From contig JAHFBB010000043.1 in the NCBI GenBank assembly GCA_023250255.1, forward strand, positions 1 to 7,008: a DNA stretch of 7,008 nucleotides. Reading direction: 5' to 3'. Source of the stretch: Chloroflexota bacterium (GTDB lineage Bacteria > Chloroflexota > Limnocylindria > QHBO01). Positions 1 through 4,604 of this stretch are shown in pieces. The notes beneath the pieces were generated by a model. The model was not told where the DNA came from, did no database searches, and saw nothing but the letters and a program-made list of their open reading frames with translations. The position numbers and the translations under genes are program-made. Positions within the stretch are counted from its first letter, which is position 1; every line of letters begins with the position of its first letter.

Positions 1-383
1 AACCGGGTGTGATGGGTGAAGACCAGCGGAACGGCCAGGCGTCGCGCCATCCGGCGAGCCATCAGTCCGGAGACGAATGGCGACTGCGCGTGGATGAGGT
101 CCGGCGCGAAATCCTCCACCAGGCGGGTAGCCGCCGAGGGCCGGGGCACCGGGACCCGGTAGCCGGGTGGAGCTGTGGGGAGTTGGACGGACGGCAACCA
201 GGCATAGGTTGGATCGGGCCCCTTCGCCCCAGCCGTCCCCGGGTCCACGCCGACCGCAGGCGCCGGCGCTACCAGGACAACGTCATGGCCGGCCGCGCCC
301 AGGCTCCGAGCGAGCGTCTCGGTAGAAACCGTGACCCCGGAGAGGTATGGCAGGTAGGTCTCGCCAAAAACCGCGATCCGCAT
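1..383 (-). CDS. Family-4 (GT-B) glycosyltransferase, N-terminal part, cut by window edge
   Basis: The first 127 codons are visible and the gene continues beyond position 1. The protein opens MRIAVFGETYLPYLSGV, the typical first beta-strand and glycine-containing loop of GT-B glycosyltransferases of the GT4 type. A second strand (HDVVLVAPAP, about residues 33-42) follows, then LIHAQSPF (about 97-104) and LVFTHHTR at the visible end. The HAQSPF and FTHHTR pattern is typical of GT4 enzymes that glycosylate lipids, such as diacylglycerol or phosphatidylinositol glycosyltransferases, so a membrane glycolipid role is plausible. The C-terminal nucleotide-sugar domain is not visible, so donor and acceptor cannot be assigned. 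The ATG at 383 is supported by a GGAGG Shine-Dalgarno at 391..395, seven bases upstream. It lies 34 bp past the tRNA-Val CCA end on the same strand with no terminator between, so read-through transcription is possible. An unrelated GT4 specificity remains possible. Confidence 0.85.
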   Translation of the reverse strand, partial: MRIAVFGETYLPYLSGVTVSTETLARSLGAAGHDVVLVAPAPAVGVDPGTAGAKGPDPTYAWLPSVQLPTAPPGYRVPVPRPSAATRLVEDFAPDLIHAQSPFVSGLMARRMARRLAVPLVFTHHTR

Positions 384-390
384 TCGAGGC

Positions 391-395
391 CCTCC
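391..395 (-). promoter_or_regulatory. Ribosome binding site of the glycosyltransferase gene
   Basis: GGAGG on the minus strand lies seven bases upstream of the ATG at 383. It fixes this ATG as the start and leaves no need for a longer reading frame towards the tRNA. Confidence 0.7.
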
Positions 396-417
396 GGGCG
401 GGGACGGGCGGGAGAGG

Positions 418-494
<77 letters not shown>

Positions 495-505
495 GCGAGT
501 CGGCC

Positions 506-511
506 AGTATA
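506..511 (-). promoter_or_regulatory. Possible -10 box of the tRNA-Val promoter
   Basis: TATACT on the minus strand differs from the sigma-70-type consensus TATAAT at one position. It ends 11 bases before the first tRNA nucleotide, a sensible distance for a tRNA with a very short leader. It is also one of the few A+T-rich hexamers in a G+C-rich spacer. No convincing -35 hexamer is seen at 16-18 bp spacing (the site would fall at the yggT stop codon), so the promoter is only tentative. The tRNA may instead be processed from the upstream transcript. Confidence 0.4.
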
Positions 512-532
512 GCCAGCCGGTTCGGGCCCCCC

Positions 533-784
533 TCAGCCCCCGATCAGTAGCCGGGCGATCACGCCGAGCAGCAGGATGGCGATCATCGGCGATAGATCCA
601 GCCCGCCCGTGGACGGCAGCAATCGGCGAATCGGTGCCAGGAGCGGCTCGGTAACCTGGTAGATAAAGGCAACCAGCGGCCCGCCGGAGGTGGGCGCGAT
701 CCAGCTGACCACGACTCGCGCCAGGATCAGCACCCACAGCACCAGCGCCAGGAGCTGGATGAAGTTCACAAGCAGCGGCGGCAC
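533..784 (-). CDS. yggT: YggT family small membrane protein
   Basis: An 83-residue protein matching the YggT family in length and layout. It has a hydrophobic segment at about residues 5-27 running into ARVVVSWIAP, a loop containing the family core TEPLLAPIRRLLP (45-57), and GGLDLSPM (60-67) leading into a second membrane segment (about 66-82). YggT proteins are small inner-membrane proteins of poorly defined function. They are often encoded beside yggS and the division genes and have been linked to osmotic tolerance and membrane or cell-shape maintenance in some bacteria. The start taken is GTG at 784, 21 bp after the yggS stop. No strong Shine-Dalgarno is visible, so translation may depend on coupling to yggS. 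An in-frame GTG five codons further in is an alternative. In many Gram-positives sepF lies between yggS and yggT, but here there is no room for it. Confidence 0.88.
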   Translation of the reverse strand: MPPLLVNFIQLLALVLWVLILARVVVSWIAPTSGGPLVAFIYQVTEPLLAPIRRLLPSTGGLDLSPMIAILLLGVIARLLIGG

Positions 785-805
785 GGGCGTCAGTCTACGG
801 ACCGA

Positions 806-1513
806 TCAGACGGCCCGGGGACCGAACAGCGCGGTTCCCAGGCGAACCATGGTCGCTCCCTCGGCAACGGCGATCTCGAGGTCCGCGCTCATCCCCATCG
901 ACAGGACCGGTAGTGCGCGGCCGAGGCCGTCCTCGAGTCGATCACGCAGCACGCGGAGGCCGGCAAAAGCCGGCCGCGCATCCTCCAGATCCGATACCAG
1001 GGGCGCCACCGTCATCAATCCAGCCACCTGGACCGAGGTGTCGCGATCGAGGCGAGCGGTGAGCGAGCCGTCGGCGAGCGCATCGGTCAGTTCGGTCGGC
1101 GCGAATCCATGTTTGGCAGGGTCGCCGGCTACGTTGACCTCGAGCAGAACGGCGCGGGTCACCGCGAATTCGGTGCAGGCGGCCTGGATTCGTTCGAGCA
1201 GGCGGAAGGAATCCAGGGCATCCAGCGCGGTGAACGCATTGACCGCCCGACGAACCTTGTTGGACTGCAGCGGACCGATGAGATGCCACTCCGCCGATGG
1301 GAGTGCCGCAATCTTCGGCTCCGCCTCCTGGACGCGATTCTCCCCGAGCCGGGTCAGACCAAGGGCCATCGCCGCCTCGGCGGCATCCACGCCCCAGCCT
1401 TTGGTGACCGCCAGCAGGTCGACCCCAGCCGGATCTCGACCGGCGGACTCGGCCGCGTCCGCAATCCGGCGACGAACGGTTGCAAGCCGCTCGGCAAGAC
1501 GCTCCGCGTTCAT
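806..1513 (-). CDS. yggS: YggS/PLPBP family pyridoxal phosphate homeostasis protein
   Basis: This 235-residue protein is the usual length for the COG0325 family, which has the alanine-racemase N-terminal (fold III) TIM barrel but no proven enzymatic activity. It binds pyridoxal 5'-phosphate and keeps free PLP and amino-acid pools in balance in the cytoplasm. The PLP lysine is K38 in LLAVTKGWG. The family marks LGENRVQEA (56-64) and WHLIGPLQSNK (76-86) follow, then SMGMSADLE (205-213) and VRLGTALFGPR (223-233), which supply phosphate-binding residues. The residues after the lysine (GWG) differ from the more common T-x-P. The ATG at 1513 lies 15 bp after the ftsZ stop. No good Shine-Dalgarno is present, and a 10-bp G+C palindrome (1520..1529) fills the gap, so coupling to ftsZ translation is likely. 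Position directly after ftsZ is typical for Gram-positive-type dcw clusters. Confidence 0.94.
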   Translation of the reverse strand: MNAERLAERLATVRRRIADAAESAGRDPAGVDLLAVTKGWGVDAAEAAMALGLTRLGENRVQEAEPKIAALPSAEWHLIGPLQSNKVRRAVNAFTALDALDSFRLLERIQAACTEFAVTRAVLLEVNVAGDPAKHGFAPTELTDALADGSLTARLDRDTSVQVAGLMTVAPLVSDLEDARPAFAGLRVLRDRLEDGLGRALPVLSMGMSADLEIAVAEGATMVRLGTALFGPRAV

Positions 1514-1528
1514 GCCGACGGCCGCGGC

Positions 1529-2767
1529 CTAGTCCTGTTCTCGGCGCGATCCCTGGCGCAGGAAGCTCGGGATGTCCAGGTCCTGGCCGCCGTAACTCGG
1601 GGCGCCCTCGAGATTCCGGCTCGGCTTCGCGCCCGGCCGCGCGGAATCCGATTCGACGGCGAATGGGGACGGCTCATCGAATTGGATCTCGATGGCCTTG
1701 GTCTGCTCGCGCTCCTTCTCGATCTCGGCCAGGATCGCCCGGCTCTGCTCGTCGAGCGACGACACGATGGCCGGTGCCTCGCTGGCGGTCGCCCGGGTGC
1801 CCGACTTGGTCTTGCGGCTGGCGTCGAAGCCGGTGGCGATAACAGTGACCTTCACCTCATCGCGCATCCGATCGTCGATCACGGTGCCGAAGATGATGTT
1901 CGCCTCCGGATCGGCGGCCTCCTTGATGACCTCGGCCGCCTCGTTGACCTCGAACAAGCCGAGGTCGCTGCCACCAGTCACGTTGAACAGGATGCCCTTC
2001 GCGCCCTGGATGTTCACCTCGAGCAGCGGGCTCATGACCGCATTCCGGGCCGCCTCGGTCGCGCGACCCTCGCCGCTGGCGATACCGATACCCATCATGC
2101 TGCTGCCGGCATCACGCATGATCGTCTTGACGTCGGCAAAATCGAGGTTGATCAGGCCGGGGATGGTAATGAGGTCGCTGATGCCCTGGACACCCTGGCG
2201 GAGGACATCGTCGACTACCCGGAAGGCGTCCAGAATCGAGGTCTTCTTATCGACCACCTCGCGCAATCGGTCATTCGGGATCGTGATCAGGGTGTCGACC
2301 TTGTCCTTGAGGGCCTCGCTGAATTGCTCGGCCACCAGCTTGCGGCGAACGCCCTCGAAGCTGAACGGCTTGGTGATGACCCCCACCGTCAACGCCCCGA
2401 GGTCCTTGGCAATCTCGGCGATGACCGGAGCCGCCCCCGAACCGGTGCCGCCCCCCATGCCGGCCGTGATGAAGATCATGTCGGCGTCCTTGAGCGCTTC
2501 GTAGATCTTCTCGCTGTCCTCTTCTGCCGCCCGCTGCCCCACCGATGGATCCGCCCCCGCCCCCAGCCCGCGGGTGATCTTGTCGCCGATGCGGATCTTG
2601 TGGGGCGCGTCACTCTGCAGGAGCGCCTGGGCATCCGTGTTCACGGCGATGAATTCGACGCCCATCATCTCCGCCCGGATCATCCGGTTGACGGCGTTGG
2701 TGCCCCCACCTCCGATACCGATGACCTTGATCAGTGCGAAGTTCTCGGCGTCGGAACGAAGCGGCAT
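1529..2767 (-). CDS. ftsZ: Cell division protein FtsZ
   Basis: Bacterial tubulin homologue, 412 residues, which polymerises with GTP into the Z ring that recruits the divisome at midcell. Visible marks are the nucleotide-binding GIGGGGTNAVNRM (17-29), NTDAQ (43-47), tubulin signature GMGGGTGSGAAP (103-114), PNDRL (164-168) and T7 synergy loop NLDFADVKTIM (207-217), with catalytic D209 and D212 in the standard positions. The globular core ends near residue 315. The linker (about 316-396) contains a strongly charged stretch (about 337-357) likely to be helical. The C-terminal peptide LDIPSFLR (397-404) matches the conserved FtsA/SepF-binding tail and ends in a basic-acidic SRREQD. The ATG at 2767 has an AGGAGG ribosome site at 2775..2780. 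The gene is preceded by a 185-bp spacer with DnaA-box-like repeats, suggesting its own promoter, and is followed 15 bp later by yggS. Confidence 0.99.
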   Translation of the reverse strand: MPLRSDAENFALIKVIGIGGGGTNAVNRMIRAEMMGVEFIAVNTDAQALLQSDAPHKIRIGDKITRGLGAGADPSVGQRAAEEDSEKIYEALKDADMIFITAGMGGGTGSGAAPVIAEIAKDLGALTVGVITKPFSFEGVRRKLVAEQFSEALKDKVDTLITIPNDRLREVVDKKTSILDAFRVVDDVLRQGVQGISDLITIPGLINLDFADVKTIMRDAGSSMMGIGIASGEGRATEAARNAVMSPLLEVNIQGAKGILFNVTGGSDLGLFEVNEAAEVIKEAADPEANIIFGTVIDDRMRDEVKVTVIATGFDASRKTKSGTRATASEAPAIVSSLDEQSRAILAEIEKEREQTKAIEIQFDEPSPFAVESDSARPGAKPSRNLEGAPSYGGQDLDIPSFLRQGSRREQD

Positions 2768-2774
2768 CGGGTGG

Positions 2775-2780
2775 CCTCCT
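2775..2780 (-). promoter_or_regulatory. Ribosome binding site of ftsZ
   Basis: A perfect AGGAGG on the minus strand, seven bases from the ATG at 2767. It is the strongest ribosome site in the window, consistent with the high FtsZ level cells need, and it confirms the start. Confidence 0.85.
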
Positions 2781-2824
2781 GGCGATTGGAGCGGGGTCGG
2801 GACGGCGGTGTTGGGGTGCGCTCG

Positions 2825-2830
2825 ATTCTA
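2825..2830 (-). promoter_or_regulatory. Tentative -10 box for ftsZ
   Basis: TAGAAT on the minus strand differs at one position from TATAAT and lies 57 bp upstream of the ftsZ ATG. No -35 hexamer is recognisable at normal spacing (the bases there are CTCCGC), so an activator-dependent promoter or a chance match are both possible. Confidence 0.25.
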
Positions 2831-2859
2831 CTCAGCCGGTCTGCGGCGCGGAGAGCAAT

Positions 2860-2868
2860 CTATCCACA
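2860..2868 (+). promoter_or_regulatory. DnaA-box-like site 1
   Basis: CTATCCACA matches the DnaA box consensus TTATCCACA at 8 of 9 positions, and its core TATCCACA is exact. Its last three bases overlap the left arm of the inverted repeat 2866..2885. Binding by DnaA is inferred from sequence only. Confidence 0.45.
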
Positions 2869-2885
2869 ACTGGGGACCCAGTTGT
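2866..2885. repeat. Inverted repeat, 9-bp arms with 2-bp centre
   Basis: ACAACTGGG and CCCAGTTGT are perfect reverse complements separated by GA. The 20-bp element overlaps both flanking DnaA-box-like sites. Its two-base centre and lack of a T-run argue against an intrinsic terminator; a dimeric-regulator operator or a small RNA hairpin in an ftsA-ftsZ transcript are the likelier roles. Confidence 0.7.
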
Positions 2886-2890
2886 CCACA
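2882..2890 (+). promoter_or_regulatory. DnaA-box-like site 2
   Basis: TTGTCCACA is an exact match to the DnaA box form known from high-G+C bacteria such as Streptomyces, and one mismatch from the E. coli form. It is in the same orientation as site 1, 22 bp away (about two helical turns). It overlaps the right arm of the inverted repeat and the first direct-repeat copy. Confidence 0.5.
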
Positions 2891-2904
2891 TTGGCCGAAA
2901 CGAC

Positions 2905-2913
2905 GGTGGACGA
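2905..2913 (-). promoter_or_regulatory. Weak inverted DnaA-box-like site
   Basis: TCGTCCACC on the minus strand is a 7 of 9 match to TTGTCCACA, inverted relative to its neighbours. On its own it would not be called; it is listed because of its position between sites 2 and 3. Confidence 0.25.
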
Positions 2914-2923
2914 GTGATTCGAG

Positions 2924-2932
2924 CCGTCCACA
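2924..2932 (+). promoter_or_regulatory. DnaA-box-like site 3
   Basis: CCGTCCACA fits the relaxed high-G+C DnaA box pattern (Y-Y-R-TCCACA), with two mismatches to TTGTCCACA. It is in the same orientation as sites 1 and 2 and is 42 bp from site 2, close to four helical turns, so the three sites would face the same side of the helix. Confidence 0.35.
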
Positions 2933-2952
2933 TTGGGGACGGACGACATGGC

Positions 2953-4191
2953 TCAGCCGGGGAAGAGTCCTCGCAGCCAGCCCATCAGTCGCCCAACACC
3001 GGCGTCTCCCTCGCTCGCCGCAGCGTATCCGCTGAGGTCGCTGGCCGGATGGTGCGCGCCCCACAGCAGCAGGCCGAGCGAGGTGGAGAATGCCGGGCTG
3101 GCCAACTGGTCCATGAGTCCGCCAACCCCTTCCGGCCCGGCGACACGGACCGGCATCTCGAGTACATCGCGGGCTAGCTCGGTCACCCCCGCAAGCTTCG
3201 CACCCCCGCCGGTCAAGACAATGCCCGCCGGCAGCGGGCCGGCGTGACCGGACCGCTCGATCTCGGCGCGGATCATGTCGTACAGCTCACGCATCCGCGC
3301 TTCGATGATCTCGGCGAGGCGGCGACGCTGGATCGTTTGGCCACCGGCGTCGCCCAGCATCGACACGTTCAGCAGCTCTTCGGGCTGGACCTCGGCGACA
3401 TTGGCCGTCCCGTTCTTGACCTTGATCTCCTCGGCCAGGTTCAGACTGGTCCGCAGACCGATCGCCACATCGTTGGTCACGTTGATCCCGCCGACCGGCA
3501 GGACGGCGGTGTGCGACACCGCGCCATCGGTGAACACCGCGATGTCGGTCGTCCCGCCGCCGATGTCGGCGATCACTACGCCGAGGTCCTTCTCGGTATC
3601 TGTCAGAGTCGCCTCGGCGGCGGCCAGGGAACTGACGACGACTTCGTCGATCTGGACACCGCTGTTGGTGACGCATTTCGTCAGGTTCTGGATCGAGGTG
3701 GTGGCGCCAGCCACGATGTGGGTCTCGACCTCCAGCCGAACCGCGCTCATCCCAACCGGATCCTTGATTCCGTCCTGGCCGTCGACGATGTACCCACGCG
3801 CAACCACATGGACAACCTGGCGGTTAGCCGGAACCTGGACTGCCCGTGCGGCTTCCATGGCCCGGGCCACGTCCTCCCGGCTGACCTCGCGACGACTGCC
3901 GGAGACCGCCACCACACCTCGGCTGTTCTGGCTCGAGATGTGGCTCCCGCCAAGGTTGACGAACGCGGATCCGATCTTGTAGCCGGACAGCCGTTCAGCC
4001 TTCTCGATGCTCGACGAGATCGAGGCGACGGTCTGCTCGATGTTGGCGACCATCCCCTTCTTCATGCCGGCCAATGGCGCAATGCCGTAGCCGATGACGT
4101 TCACGTCGCCCATCGGAGTCACCTCGCCGACCACGGTGGCGACCTTCGTCGACCCCGCGTCGATGGCGACCAGAACGGTCTCCCTGTCCAA
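2953..4191 (-). CDS. ftsA: Cell division protein FtsA
   Basis: Actin-family ATPase, 412 residues, that tethers FtsZ filaments to the membrane and recruits later divisome proteins. Visible marks are phosphate loop 1 VAIDAGSTKVATVVGE (8-23), the GMKKGMVANIEQT segment (42-54), a 1C subdomain at about 84-160 (VNLGGSHISS to THIVAG), phosphate loop 2 VIADIGGGTTDIAVF (206-220), and adenosine motif GIVLTGGGAKLAGV (323-336). It ends in a short basic amphipathic stretch GRLMGWLRGLF (400-410), the membrane-targeting helix of the family, joined by a flexible Gly/Ala/Ser linker. The start taken is TTG at 4191, with AGGAG five bases upstream. This gives MDRETVLVAIDAG, the normal distance from start to the first motif. 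It lies 31 bp after sbp. FtsA presence in a genome this G+C-rich argues against Actinobacteria. Confidence 0.98.
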   Translation of the reverse strand: MDRETVLVAIDAGSTKVATVVGEVTPMGDVNVIGYGIAPLAGMKKGMVANIEQTVASISSSIEKAERLSGYKIGSAFVNLGGSHISSQNSRGVVAVSGSRREVSREDVARAMEAARAVQVPANRQVVHVVARGYIVDGQDGIKDPVGMSAVRLEVETHIVAGATTSIQNLTKCVTNSGVQIDEVVVSSLAAAEATLTDTEKDLGVVIADIGGGTTDIAVFTDGAVSHTAVLPVGGINVTNDVAIGLRTSLNLAEEIKVKNGTANVAEVQPEELLNVSMLGDAGGQTIQRRRLAEIIEARMRELYDMIRAEIERSGHAGPLPAGIVLTGGGAKLAGVTELARDVLEMPVRVAGPEGVGGLMDQLASPAFSTSLGLLLWGAHHPASDLSGYAAASEGDAGVGRLMGWLRGLFPG

Positions 4192-4196
4192 GAATT

Positions 4197-4201
4197 CTCC
4201 T
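4197..4201 (-). promoter_or_regulatory. Ribosome binding site deciding the TTG start of ftsA
   Basis: AGGAG on the minus strand sits five bases before the TTG at 4191. No ATG or GTG at a comparable position gives a full N-terminus, so the site supports TTG as the real start. Confidence 0.75.
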
Positions 4202-4222
4202 CGTGCTGCGGCCGGGCCGACC

Positions 4223-4546
4223 TTACAGGAAGTGGCGCCTGATCAACGCCACGTTCTGGAAGATCCGAAGCCCGAAGACAATGAGGGCGACGAGGTACAG
4301 GTCGATCCCGAGCCGATCGCCCAGGAAGGTCAGGACAACCGCCACCAAGGTATTGGCCACGAAGCCGGTAATGAACACCCGGTTGTCGTAGTGACCGTCA
4401 AGCTCGGCGCGAACCGCTCCCAGCACGGAATCGAGGCCTGCCAGGATGGCAACCGCGGTGTACCGCGCCAGCTCGGGACTGACGCTCACATTGAGGACCA
4501 GGCCGAGCACCACGCCCAGGCCCAGACCGACCAGGGGAAGCCACAT
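4223..4546 (-). CDS. sbp: Small basic membrane protein Sbp (DUF1290 family)
   Basis: A 107-residue membrane protein of the small basic protein family encoded in dcw clusters of Firmicutes, Actinobacteria and Chloroflexota; its function is unknown. Family marks are the N-terminal MWLPLVGLGLGVVLG, the central LAGLDSVLGAVRAEL (35-49) and YDNRVFITGFVANT (53-66), and the C-terminal GIDLYLVALIVFGLRIFQNVALIRR (split across residues 80-104). Hydrophobic segments lie at about 2-20, 57-76 and 82-97, with a weaker one at 30-44. The ATG at 4546 is chosen because MWLP is the usual family N-terminus. The frame stays open upstream to 4702, but that extension overlaps ftsQ and has no membrane or family character. 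The ribosome site is weak (GGAT). It starts 58 bp after the ftsQ stop and ends 31 bp before ftsA. Its fixed place between ftsQ and ftsA suggests a role in division or envelope assembly. Confidence 0.93.
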   Translation of the reverse strand: MWLPLVGLGLGVVLGLVLNVSVSPELARYTAVAILAGLDSVLGAVRAELDGHYDNRVFITGFVANTLVAVVLTFLGDRLGIDLYLVALIVFGLRIFQNVALIRRHFL

Positions 4547-4604
4547 GGGCCGATCCGATCTCACGCTCGTCAGGGGCGACTCGGCCACGGCCGAATCGGC
4601 CGGC

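Larger units (their letters stand above)
2884..2936 (+). repeat. Direct repeat pair, 11 bp
   Basis: GTCCACATTGG occurs exactly at 2884..2894 and again at 2926..2936, 42 bp apart. The first eleven bases are identical and the sequences diverge afterwards (CCGA against GGAC). A third, related copy (TCCACA-AC-TGGGGAC) starts at 2863. Exact repetition of an 11-mer inside a 185-bp spacer is unlikely by chance and suggests a repeated protein-binding unit. Confidence 0.75.
2768..2952 (-). promoter_or_regulatory. ftsA-ftsZ intergenic region, likely regulatory for ftsZ
   Basis: The 185-bp gap between the ftsA stop and ftsZ start is the only long spacer in the cluster. The ftsA-proximal part (2860..2940) is packed with repeated motifs: three direct copies of a TCCACA core followed by T/AC-TGG, one inverted GTGGA copy, an 11-bp direct repeat and a 20-bp near-perfect inverted repeat. 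The ftsZ-proximal part (2781..2859) contains a possible -10 hexamer TAGAAT (2825..2830, minus strand) without a good -35. Only short or shadow open frames cover it. It most likely carries an ftsZ promoter and its operator, but no transcription start can be proved from sequence. Confidence 0.6.

Noticed and set aside
1520..1529. Palindrome GGCCGCGGCC between ftsZ and yggS
   Set aside because: It has no loop and no T-run, and is a common restriction-type G+C palindrome; no support for a terminator.
690..1532. A 280-codon plus-strand open frame over yggT and yggS
   Set aside because: The product is a Ser/Arg/Ala-rich low-complexity sequence, typical of a shadow frame, and it crosses two well-supported genes.
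1109..2917. A 602-codon plus-strand open frame antisense to ftsZ and part of yggS
   Set aside because: It lies opposite two unmistakable genes, its product shows no recognisable domain, and long antisense frames are expected in G+C-rich coding DNA.
2860..2932. Replication origin interpretation of the DnaA-box-like cluster
   Set aside because: No dnaA, dnaN or other origin-linked gene is nearby, no A+T-rich unwinding region or DnaA-trio is seen, and the site number is small; a regulatory role fits better.
3244..4242. A 332-codon plus-strand open frame antisense to ftsA
   Set aside because: Its composition is rich in Asp, Val, His and Arg, as expected from the reverse frame of a G+C-rich gene. 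It has no family motif, and ftsA on the other strand is certain.
4588..4602. 15-bp palindrome CGGCCGATTCGGCCG just after the ftsQ stop
   Set aside because: The one-base centre cannot form a good RNA hairpin without opening pairs, there is no T-run, and such G+C palindromes arise by chance in this composition.
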